NCBI RefSeq assembly: GCF_014349235.1
Contig: NZ_JACSOH010000007.1
Coordinates: 1-64,000, forward strand
DNA length: 64,000 nt
Direction of reading: 5' to 3'
Origin: Cytophaga sp. FL35
Lineage (GTDB): Bacteria; Bacteroidota; Bacteroidia; Flavobacteriales; Flavobacteriaceae
The translations under genes were made by a program, and so were the position numbers. Under the pieces are notes generated by a model. It did not search any database and was not told the origin of the DNA. It was given only the letters and a program-made list of their open reading frames with translations. Of this stretch, positions 39,369 through 46,779 are shown piece after piece (position 1 is the stretch's first letter; each line of letters starts with the position of its first letter).

Positions 39369-39400
39369 AAGGGCATTCTCCTAGAATGCCCTTTTATTTT
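39369..39400. terminator. Terminator between acyltransferase and transglutaminase genes
   Basis: AAGGGCATTCT pairs with AGAATGCCCTT around a 3-nt loop, followed by TTATTTTT. It also lies right at the stop of the converging gene, so it may serve both strands. Confidence 0.8.
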
Positions 39401-41457
39401 TAGGTACTCTTGCGATTTACTTTTTGGATTAGGACAATAATCGCTATGACACCCAGAATTACCATAAGGGCAAAGGCTCCAATTCCCATTACTTTCCCTA
39501 CACCAAAACCAATATTTCCGGCAGTAGACCACATATTTTCATTGATAAAAATTAAATAGCCCAATTTTTGGTCAAGCTTTAACATGTCCTGATAATAACT
39601 TTTAAAATCGGATGCCGGTACATGATCATCCTGATTTTTATAATAGTAATCCAATGTTATTTTACGGGCACTTCTATCATACTGCGAAGAAAAATCATAG
39701 TAGAAATAATCCGAATTTATGGTGGCCGATTCCGGTTGAACATCCAACAACTGGGGAATATGTACCTCCACATGTTGCTTTCTGGACATAGGATGAAGTA
39801 GGGCATAGGGCGATTGCCTTTCCAATTGTGTTGGTAAGACCAAGGCATCGGTTAACAAAGTTGGGAAAATGGCCAAGTTGAGCTGACCTTCATTTTCTAC
39901 GGATGGCCTCCAAATAGAATCTATTTGGTAACGTTCCAAAAGGTGTATTTCGTTTTTGACGGAATCATCTACAAAAACAGGGGCATCAAGAGCCGTTACT
40001 TGTCCATATTTTTCCGTGTAATATCTTAGAAACTCCTTTTCAATTAATTCCTTATTGTTGTTCTTTAGAATGGATCGCATAAAATCGGCCTCGCCTTCCA
40101 AATAAATAGAACGGATTTCCAGTTCAGCCCCTTTGTTAGTCTCCTCCAAAGTAAATGTATTGAAAACCTCTACCAAGTTATTGGCAAAGGAGGTAATGGT
40201 ATCCAAACTTTGAAGTTGCTTATCCAATACCAATCCATAGCGGTAATTGGGCATGTAAATTTTGTCATAGGTACCACCCTGATCAGTTAAAGTAGCATCA
40301 TACCAAAGTATATTCTCCTTGCCATCTATCACTTTAACGATACAATGGTCAAAGACCTTGGAAGAGGGAGGGAGGTTGATCAATTCCTTTCCAAGGGCAG
40401 AGTTGACCAGTACGGGATAGGCTTCTATACCCATAGCGTTCAACATGGTTACCAATAAAACACTCTTATCCTTACAATCACCAAAACGTTGCTCTAATAC
40501 TTTGTTGGGCGCATTGGGTTTGTATCCGCCAATACCGGAATGAAGGCCCAAATACCGTACTTCATTTTGCACAAAGGAAAGGGCTGCTTTTATACGCTTG
40601 CCTTCCGAAGTATGGGTATTTTTAATATTTTCAATAATCTCTAATAGTTCCCCGCTAGCCGTTTCCTGAATTTGAAACACATTAACGCCCCAATCGATTA
40701 CCTCAGACCAGGTATTGTATTCACTAACGATGACCATTTCATTTTGTATGAACCAACTTGGCATCTGCTCTTCCATCATTAAGGCCGGAACATCTTCTTG
40801 CGCCCAGGTATAACGGTGTATACCATTAGATTGTGAATGCGATACTTCTAAGCTGGTATTAATAGTTTGGTGATGAAGCGGTTTTTTTGAAAAGATATGT
40901 ACCGAAATAGCATCTATAAATGAGGTGGAATTAAGAACAAAACTACTGGAAAACTTTCCTTTTTGAATAGGATTGAACCCTTTGATACTATAGCTGTATT
41001 CCACCAAATCATTGAGGCGCACATCTGGAATGTTCACAAAGGCCGAAATAGTACCGTCATAAATAAAATTTTCGGCATTGGTCTCCATCCGGGCGGTCTG
41101 TATGTCCCTTTGGGACAATTTGTTGATTTCTTTCCCGTTGCGGATTACCTTAATCGAGTGGAAGCTTAATTTCTGGTACGTAGGGTCATAATTGGCGGAA
41201 ATGGTAGAAACATTTTGAATTCCACTGTATTCCACTACTTTAGAAACTCCTTTTACGAAGCTTTCCTCCAAATCTACATGTACTTGTTCTGTGTACAATA
41301 ACAGCTGAACGCCCCCGTCTACGCCATTTTCCGGTAAGTTGTTGTCCAATTTATAATTTTCTTGAACCACCCATGACGGTTCTTTGGTAATGGATACCTG
41401 ACCAAAAAGAAAAGTTGCCGAAAATAGCGAAAGAACAAAGGAGACAGAAAACTTCAT
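39400..41457 (-). CDS. DUF3857 / transglutaminase-like membrane-anchored protein
   Basis: A 685-aa protein with a signal peptide (ending ATFLFGQ), an N-terminal DUF3857 domain (about 50-230) and a transglutaminase-like core. The core has the catalytic Cys in QRFGDCKDKSVLLVTMLNAMGIEAYPVLV and the His in FDHCIVKVIDGKENILWYDAT with the Asp nearby. A single transmembrane helix near the C-terminus (GIGAFALMVILGVIAIIVLI) anchors it with the bulk in the periplasm. Such proteins are common in Flavobacteriaceae, and their substrates are unknown. It is monocistronic by layout. Confidence 0.87.
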   Translation of the reverse strand: MKFSVSFVLSLFSATFLFGQVSITKEPSWVVQENYKLDNNLPENGVDGGVQLLLYTEQVHVDLEESFVKGVSKVVEYSGIQNVSTISANYDPTYQKLSFHSIKVIRNGKEINKLSQRDIQTARMETNAENFIYDGTISAFVNIPDVRLNDLVEYSYSIKGFNPIQKGKFSSSFVLNSTSFIDAISVHIFSKKPLHHQTINTSLEVSHSQSNGIHRYTWAQEDVPALMMEEQMPSWFIQNEMVIVSEYNTWSEVIDWGVNVFQIQETASGELLEIIENIKNTHTSEGKRIKAALSFVQNEVRYLGLHSGIGGYKPNAPNKVLEQRFGDCKDKSVLLVTMLNAMGIEAYPVLVNSALGKELINLPPSSKVFDHCIVKVIDGKENILWYDATLTDQGGTYDKIYMPNYRYGLVLDKQLQSLDTITSFANNLVEVFNTFTLEETNKGAELEIRSIYLEGEADFMRSILKNNNKELIEKEFLRYYTEKYGQVTALDAPVFVDDSVKNEIHLLERYQIDSIWRPSVENEGQLNLAIFPTLLTDALVLPTQLERQSPYALLHPMSRKQHVEVHIPQLLDVQPESATINSDYFYYDFSSQYDRSARKITLDYYYKNQDDHVPASDFKSYYQDMLKLDQKLGYLIFINENMWSTAGNIGFGVGKVMGIGAFALMVILGVIAIIVLIQKVNRKST

Positions 41458-41707
41458 ATTTCAAACGTTTTAGTAAAAGGGGTACTGTAGGAATTTTTAG
41501 TAAAGCAAAAGAAGAATCTTTAGATGTCCTTACAAAACACTTTAGACCAACTGTGAAAGAATTGGGATATAAACCTATGGCTGCAAGAGCGACCACAATA
41601 ATACGGGACTTCATTAATAGAAGTAGAATCAATTATTTGTTTTACAACTAACCGTTGATATAACCGTAGTTGAAGACATCCAATACTATTCTCTGGACAA
41701 CCCATAA
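41458..41707. other. Intergenic stretch without supported gene
   Basis: Between the transglutaminase gene start and the next terminator I see only short open frames on both strands, none with a recognisable family. One plus-strand frame (about 41415-41651) reads as a basic, helical 78-residue protein, but it overlaps the start of the transglutaminase gene and has no promoter match, so I do not call it. Confidence 0.4.
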
Positions 41708-41740
41708 AAAAACGGGCGATGTTACATCGCCCGTTTTTGT
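41708..41740. terminator. Strong bidirectional terminator at the edge of the accessory region
   Basis: ACGGGCGATG and CATCGCCCGT form a 10-bp stem with a TTA loop. T-runs lie on both sides (TTTTTG on plus, TTTTTTTATG on minus). It stands 26 nt downstream of the truncated minus-strand gene, whose natural terminator it probably was. Confidence 0.8.
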
Positions 41741-41765
41741 TTCTTATTGGTAGAAGTTGTAATGA

Positions 41766-41933
41766 TTAATCGGCGTTGGAGCCAATGTTGGCATAGGCAA
41801 CAATCACGTCAAGATCTTCATCAGAGGAAGAAATGCTAACGTGCCCGTTGAACTTGAGCAATCCATCAAAATCGATGGCTGTACCGTTATCTAAGGAATT
41901 GAAAGGTATTTTTGAATAATGTGGAACAGGTTG
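41766..41933 (-). pseudogene. 3' remnant of a disrupted gene
   Basis: On the minus strand a frame runs for 55 codons to a TAA at 41766-41768. It reads as a coherent protein end: PHYSKIPFNSLDNG, then FDGLLKFNGHVSISSSDEDL and VIVAYANIGSNAD. It has no start codon and runs into an in-frame TGA (41934-41936) precisely where the inverted-repeat sequence begins. A strong terminator follows the stop at a normal distance. The rest of the gene is missing from the window. It looks like a beta-strand-rich C-terminal domain, but I cannot name the family. Confidence 0.6.
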
Positions 41934-42545
41934 TCAAATATTCTATTTGACATAATATAAATTATAGTTCAAATATATGGTGTGCAGTTTCCGTATAGCT
42001 GTGCTATTTTGTATAATTGTAGATATGATTGCCTTTAGGCTCATATTGTCAACAATTATGTAAAAGGAAACCAACTCGTCATTCTCAAACTAGGTTTTTC
42101 CAGTCCTAAACTATACTTACTTTATTAATTGGTGTTGCGAGGTACAATTTATGGGTAACAATAATTTGCTCCCGATAACCATCGGGATAAAATAGCCGCT
42201 CGCTCCCGATACCTATCGGGACTCGATTGCTTTTTAAAAAGTAAATGCTTTTCCAGCCGCATCATCTCGCAGCTTCATAAAATTGATTCTCAATCAATTT
42301 TATTCACTCGTATTTTAAACACAATTTGCCAACGCTTGGCCAGCGCCATTAAAAGCTCAGCTTTTCGTATTTATAGAAACCTTTGGTTTAATTGGAAATA
42401 TAGAGAAGAAAAATTTCAAGGGCTTTTCGTCAGCTTGTCGCAAAAGCTTAAAATTTCTCTACGAGTAAATTTCTAAGCACTTGCTCACACACTCCCCTGA
42501 TTTGAATTCTCTTTTTGAAACCCATAACATTATGTCAAATAGAAT
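41932..42545. mobile_element. Non-coding element bounded by 17-bp inverted repeats (MITE-like or transposon remnant)
   Basis: ATTCTATTTGACATAAT (41940-41956) recurs exactly inverted at 42529-42545. Outside each copy AATGTGGAA is also conserved, with 13 extra bases on the left, where the arm itself forms a small palindrome (TGTCAAATA, 3 nt, TATTTGACA; 41932-41952). The interior of about 600 bp carries no supported gene but contains palindromic units. The left edge coincides with the break in the truncated gene. No transposase or clear target-site duplication was found, so a degenerate mobile element is inferred. Confidence 0.55.
42170..42221. repeat. Two copies of an 18-bp palindromic repeat
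   Basis: TCCCGATAACCATCGGGA (42170-42187) and TCCCGATACCTATCGGGA (42204-42221) are near-perfect hairpins repeated at a 34-bp interval. A decayed third relative (CTCCCGATAGCTATCTG) occurs at about 48124-48140 beyond the defence operon. The pattern is a dispersed intergenic palindrome of the REP type. Confidence 0.6.
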
Positions 42546-42578
42546 TTCCACATTGTAACGAGCAAAGTTTTCATTTAT

Positions 42579-42750
42579 CTTTTTTTCTTGATAAAAAAAG
42601 AAACAAAAAAATCAAGGCTTACAGATAATTTTAGAAACAATGTACGGCTCAGTCGCTATATTCTAGAAAGCATTCCAACTCTTAAGACCGCTTTGAACTA
42701 CTTGAAGGATTATTTGGTCAACAAGCTGTATTGCGAACCCTCTAGAATAT
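42579..42750. repeat. Repeat-rich hairpin segment upstream of the defence-operon 3' end
   Basis: CTTTTTTT (42579-42586) faces AAAAAAAG (42593-42600). Further on, ATATTCTAGA (42658-42667) is exactly inverted at 42741-42750, with the flanks (CAGTCGCT and GGCCGC) pairing imperfectly, giving a long structured RNA or DNA palindrome with a 73-nt interior. A 63-codon plus-strand frame overlaps this but looks non-coding. I see no other feature up to 42799. Confidence 0.45.
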
Positions 42751-42799
42751 GGCCGCTCCCTCGCCTATTGTTTTGCTAAAATTCTCTTAGGCCCAGAAC

Positions 42800-43735
42800 C
42801 TATTTAACAAAATTCTTAGGTAACATTCTTAATTTCTCAACTTTTAATATCCCAAGTTTTATATCTTCTTTTCGTCCAGATTGAAAACTTGTAAACCCAG
42901 GTCTTGCTTCCATTTTTCTTGATGGATGATGATAGGCAGACAAAATTCCTGTTATCAAAAATTGTAAACCCATATGGCATTCTTCTTCTGAAGCATGATT
43001 GAAACCCACGTATTTTGCGCTTTTATCAAATTCCTTTTCGTCATCGTCATTAGGCCTTCGTTTAAATATTGTAAACTCGTCAAGACAGATTATTTGCCCA
43101 ATGCATTGATCAAAAGTTAGTGCTTTATGTGTGTCAACTATTCTTTGATAAACCCATTTGCAACGTTCTTCAAAGCTCTTCTTAATTTTTATTTTATTTG
43201 AAAAAGAGACGATACTAGTCGATGGGCCTCTTACAATTTTCTTATCTCTGTTTTTAAAAACACATAGCTGCGCTGCATCAACTAAATTTTGTAATTCCTT
43301 ATTTAACTGATTCTCATAAAGATTTTTCTTTACAGAAATAATACTAATAACTCCCTCAGGCGGAACGATTACAAATTCTTCAAAACGTTCGTATATAGGG
43401 TAATTCGTTGAATCATATACAATTATGTCTATTTGAGTTGAATGTTGGTCTTCCTCTACTTGCCTTCTTTCTCTATCATGATCTCCAACTTTTACAGCTG
43501 GACGAATAATAAAACCTGATAAGGCCTCAAGTTCCTTGGGTAAATGCTTATTTAAAAAAGCCCTTATCAAACTTTCAATATGTCTTCCTTCCTCACCTGT
43601 ATGAGCCGCACCACTATTATTTTCTGAAGGAATTAAGCTTTCAATATTTCTATATGTCGACAATAAAGATCTACACTCATTATTAAAAAAGTCCCTTATT
43701 CTTTGACCCTTGTTTGATAAACCCTTGTTTGACAT
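42800..43735 (-). CDS. DUF6602 family protein, predicted nuclease-fold component of the defence operon
   Basis: A 311-aa cytoplasmic protein. The helical N-terminus (about 1-75) leads into SGFIIRP, then the core QIDIIVYDSTNYPIYERF and FVIVPPEGVISIISVKKNL. This matches DUF6602, whose core resembles a restriction-endonuclease fold with D (residue 103), E (127) and x-V-K (K136). Where relatives as I remember them read 'IEVK', this protein has ISVK, so the second acidic residue of an ExK motif is missing at that position. It is the last gene of the five-gene operon, 3 nt after the nuclease-like gene. Catalytic activity is uncertain. Confidence 0.75.
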   Translation of the reverse strand: MSNKGLSNKGQRIRDFFNNECRSLLSTYRNIESLIPSENNSGAAHTGEEGRHIESLIRAFLNKHLPKELEALSGFIIRPAVKVGDHDRERRQVEEDQHSTQIDIIVYDSTNYPIYERFEEFVIVPPEGVISIISVKKNLYENQLNKELQNLVDAAQLCVFKNRDKKIVRGPSTSIVSFSNKIKIKKSFEERCKWVYQRIVDTHKALTFDQCIGQIICLDEFTIFKRRPNDDDEKEFDKSAKYVGFNHASEEECHMGLQFLITGILSAYHHPSRKMEARPGFTSFQSGRKEDIKLGILKVEKLRMLPKNFVK

Positions 43736-43738
43736 ACA

Positions 43739-44770
43739 TTATAAATCATTTATTTCTTTTTCTATTAACCTATACCTATCCTTAACACCTTCTCCCATAT
43801 AAAAATCCAATAAATCCTTCTTGTCAAGGACACCTTCTTTTAAAAATTTAGTTAAGTACTCTTGGTTAAAATTCATAAGGAGGATACTCTTTTCTAATTG
43901 TTTTAAAATGGCTTTGTTGTTTTCAATATTGCCTTCTACTAAACGCTTAATACTAGTTATTTCATTAATATCCTTGATAATTCTGTTTATAATCAAAGCC
44001 AACAGATTTTTGTCCAAATCCACATCTTTAGCATTCATTGCTATATCACGTGCCAGCATATAAGCTATTGCGAGATTAGAATAATCTCCTCTTTGAGAAT
44101 CTACGATTGCAACGAATCCAATTGATTGAATAAACCCGACATTATCAAACACTTTTAAAATGCTATTATCAATTAGTGAGATGTCAAATACGATGATGCT
44201 GACCTTAGAATTTCTATTTGCATCTGATTCTATAAGTTGACTCCATGCAGTATCATATTTTCTAGTGAAAATATCTTTATTTTCAATTTCACCAAGTTTT
44301 ATGCTCTTGTCGAATTTGCACTCAATAGTAATACGTAAATCAGATTCTCCATTTATTTTACAAATGATATCACCAGTTTTATTTCTAGGCAGAGCGCCTG
44401 ATTCACTTCCAGTTAAGAAAGCTAAGTCCTTTAGTTTTTTTTCTTTAAAGTAATTTTTCAAAAATTCTGCTATATCTTCTTCGGCAAGGGATCCTTTGAT
44501 TGTCGTTTTGTAGAAAAGCTCTTTTTTCATATCAAAAATTATTTTCAAGCTTTCTAATTCTGTTCCTAACTCATTACTTGTTTTTGAAAGAAACGCCGAA
44601 ATCCTATCCTCCATTAGCGCTAAAACTCCTATGTATAAGGCTCTGAATAGCTTATCTTCTCGATCAGTTACTGGTAGTTTATCAAAAAAATTGAAGACAA
44701 CTTGATTGTCTATTTCAAAATCTTTGACTTCAACTCTTTTGAGTTTTTGATTTATATTAATCTTTGGCAT
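43739..44770 (-). CDS. Predicted PD-(D/E)XK-like nuclease component of the defence operon
   Basis: A 343-aa protein I cannot assign to a named family. Its middle reads KGSLAEEDIAEFLKNYF, then KTGDIICKIN and ITIECKFDKS. This gives D134 and E150-x-K152 on adjacent predicted strands, the core of the PD-(D/E)XK fold. Residues after it (VSIIVFDISL, GFVAIVDSQ) could continue the sheet, and the last ~100 residues are helical. A resemblance to the RmuC/DUF2130-type nuclease layout is my inference. It lies between the KTSC and DUF6602 genes with gaps of 5 and 3 nt, so it belongs to the same system as SIR2 and HerA. Confidence 0.65.
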   Translation of the reverse strand: MPKININQKLKRVEVKDFEIDNQVVFNFFDKLPVTDREDKLFRALYIGVLALMEDRISAFLSKTSNELGTELESLKIIFDMKKELFYKTTIKGSLAEEDIAEFLKNYFKEKKLKDLAFLTGSESGALPRNKTGDIICKINGESDLRITIECKFDKSIKLGEIENKDIFTRKYDTAWSQLIESDANRNSKVSIIVFDISLIDNSILKVFDNVGFIQSIGFVAIVDSQRGDYSNLAIAYMLARDIAMNAKDVDLDKNLLALIINRIIKDINEITSIKRLVEGNIENNKAILKQLEKSILLMNFNQEYLTKFLKEGVLDKKDLLDFYMGEGVKDRYRLIEKEINDL

Positions 44771-44775
44771 TAATT

Positions 44776-44988
44776 TTATCCTATTTTTTGTTGTCTGTAG
44801 TTTTTATAAATATTTTGATTAGCATAACTACCCTTAGAATCTGCTGCATAGAGGCCATCAAATTCATATTGGGGGACATCATAGTACTCATAAATTCCAC
44901 CTTTATTAAATTCAATTCTTAATACTGCATTTTCCTCATCATACCCAATCGCTTTAATATTTGATGAGCTTACTGGTATCATTTCCAT
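44776..44988 (-). CDS. KTSC domain small protein
   Basis: A 70-aa protein that is entirely a KTSC domain: SSSNIKAIGYDEENAVLRIEF, GGIYEYYDVPQYEFDGLYAADSKGSY and NQNIYKNYRQ. KTSC domains are small and often occur beside or fused to nucleic-acid enzymes and in phage-related or defence contexts; some are linked to RNA or lysyl-tRNA-synthetase-like proteins by name. It starts 3 nt after the HerA-like stop, so it is an integral part of the operon. The role could be nucleic-acid or partner binding. Confidence 0.88.
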   Translation of the reverse strand: MEMIPVSSSNIKAIGYDEENAVLRIEFNKGGIYEYYDVPQYEFDGLYAADSKGSYANQNIYKNYRQQKIG

Positions 44989-44991
44989 ATC

Positions 44992-46779
44992 TTATTTTTT
45001 ATTTATTGGTTTTTGTTCTCTTATGGCAGTAACAACTTGCTTGTAATTCTCTTTAGAAGGTTTAAACTCTTTCTTCCAAGATTTAACTACTTCAGGGTCA
45101 TTGCTCGAAGGTCTTGGTTCAACAAGTTTAACTCTGACTCTTGATGGTATGTTTATTGCCTCGCCCACTACAATAGCCTCCCCTATTCTTAAGGAAGGTA
45201 ATAATTCTATAAGACTATTCATGTTGTTTGGAGCAGAAGATTGTACAGTTCCCTTATCACCACTATTTGTAAGTCTCAAGGCAACGAACGTACCAACTTG
45301 CGCCAGAATTGTTTCAGAAATCTCAGATGGTCTCTGTGTAATTACCATCGCACCAATTCCAAATTTTCTTCCCTCCTTAAATATTTTTTCTACCGCCTTT
45401 CTCGCATATCCATAAACATGGGCGCTTCTTTCAGTTCTTGGCAAATATGAATGTGCTTCTTCATAAACCATGAGTAGTGGGCGATTCCTTCCTGTGTATT
45501 CTTCAAATCTACCCCAGTACATGGAATCATATAAAAATCGACTTATTAAACCTACTGAAATGTCGATTAACTCAAATGGTATTCCTTTTAAATCTAAAAT
45601 AGTTAATCTATTTTCATTTTCAACCCAACTTCTCAATAGGTGATCAATATCATTTGGGCTTGAAGAATCATAATAATCTGTAGGGTTGAACATAAAGCCA
45701 TACCTACTGTCCTTTAGTCGTGAATATATCTTACCAATATAGGGATACATAGTTTGCTTTTTCGATTTATATGGAGCAGTATTATTTGGCGAATGCGGTT
45801 CAAATTTCGCAGGTTTCAATTGACTTGCATCACCTTTATCTAAAAGCATTTCATTAGCTTTAGTATGATCACTGGCATGATTATAAGTAGCATTTAACTC
45901 CCTGTCAAAATCAAACCATAACTTCTTAATGTCAAAGGGTATTGGCGAGTCAGCCGTGATATAATCAAGGTCAACTTTGCCAGATTTCAACTTACTCGCA
46001 TTCAACCTCTTTAGTTCAATAATTTTAGCTCTTAATTGTTTGTCTTCCGGTTTTTCTTGTCCCTCTTTTCTTCCTACAAGAAAGAATGAAAGTTCATCAA
46101 AAGTCATTGTCCAAAACGGGATATTCAAAGGGCTTTTTTTGTCATTGATTCTAAATACCTGCGCAGCACCTTTGAATGCGGATGAATATTCACCATGAGT
46201 ATCAATAAGAACTAATCTAGAGCCTTTGTAGTCATTCAGTACTCTTTTAATTATATAAGCAACAGTATTAGATTTTCCACTCCCTGTTGAGCCGAGAACC
46301 GCTGAATGCCTTAAAATTAGATTATGAGTGTCGACATAAACCGATAAATTATCAGAAGATGAATGTTTTCCAATTTCAATAAATCCCTCAGATTTACCAC
46401 CATAAATTAGTTTTAAATCCTCTTCCGTAACTAGATGAACTTGGTCATTTATTGTTGGAAAAGTTCCAACCCCTTTTTCAAATTTTTCATTACCTAGTTT
46501 CTCTCCAATAAGTTGTACTTGTAAAAACCTAGAACCATAATTTGGCTCATTTGGCAATACCTCTATGTTCGAGGGAGTATTGCTAACTGAAGAAACAAGC
46601 CCATATAATGTCAAGCTTCCTATTGGAAATTTCACAAATGTCCCAATCTGACCAATCCTATATAATCTACCCTCTATAATCGGCGCCGCCGAAGGAATTT
46701 CCTTGGCAATTTCAACTTCTACATTCCCGCTGTTCACGTTGATTACTTTTCCTAAATAAGTTATATCCTTACTCATCAT
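44992..46779 (-). CDS. HerA-like ATPase/helicase (DUF87) of the SIR2-HerA defence operon
   Basis: A 595-aa FtsK/HerA-family hexameric ATPase. The N-terminal ~130 residues form the HAS-barrel (YLGKVINVNSGNVEVEI, GTFVKFPIGSLTLYGLV). Walker A is GSTGSGKSNT (163-172), Walker B LLMVYEEAH (435-443), and the sensor segment ITQRPSEI is at 480-487 with LTNSGDKG for the arginine-finger region. A charged insert of ~100 residues lies between the Walker motifs. HerA would assemble a ring, move DNA and, in known SIR2-HerA systems, complex with SIR2 to control NAD+ depletion. Its start overlaps the SIR2 stop by 4 nt, which indicates translational coupling. Confidence 0.93.
   Translation of the reverse strand: MMSKDITYLGKVINVNSGNVEVEIAKEIPSAAPIIEGRLYRIGQIGTFVKFPIGSLTLYGLVSSVSNTPSNIEVLPNEPNYGSRFLQVQLIGEKLGNEKFEKGVGTFPTINDQVHLVTEEDLKLIYGGKSEGFIEIGKHSSSDNLSVYVDTHNLILRHSAVLGSTGSGKSNTVAYIIKRVLNDYKGSRLVLIDTHGEYSSAFKGAAQVFRINDKKSPLNIPFWTMTFDELSFFLVGRKEGQEKPEDKQLRAKIIELKRLNASKLKSGKVDLDYITADSPIPFDIKKLWFDFDRELNATYNHASDHTKANEMLLDKGDASQLKPAKFEPHSPNNTAPYKSKKQTMYPYIGKIYSRLKDSRYGFMFNPTDYYDSSSPNDIDHLLRSWVENENRLTILDLKGIPFELIDISVGLISRFLYDSMYWGRFEEYTGRNRPLLMVYEEAHSYLPRTERSAHVYGYARKAVEKIFKEGRKFGIGAMVITQRPSEISETILAQVGTFVALRLTNSGDKGTVQSSAPNNMNSLIELLPSLRIGEAIVVGEAINIPSRVRVKLVEPRPSSNDPEVVKSWKKEFKPSKENYKQVVTAIREQKPINKK

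Noticed and set aside
41415..41651. 78-codon plus-strand frame next to the transglutaminase gene
   Set aside because: It overlaps the 5' end of the transglutaminase gene, has no family similarity I recognise and no promoter element. It was kept only as a remark on the gap.
41932..41952. dif/XerCD-like recombination site
   Set aside because: The small palindrome with TATTTGACA arms has only a 3-nt spacer, whereas dif-type sites have about 6 nt between 11-nt arms. No integrase is near, so an inverted-repeat end is the simpler reading.
42588..42779. 63-codon plus-strand frame in the repeat region
   Set aside because: It runs across a poly-A/poly-T hairpin and a long palindrome, which explain its composition. 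It has no recognisable domain.
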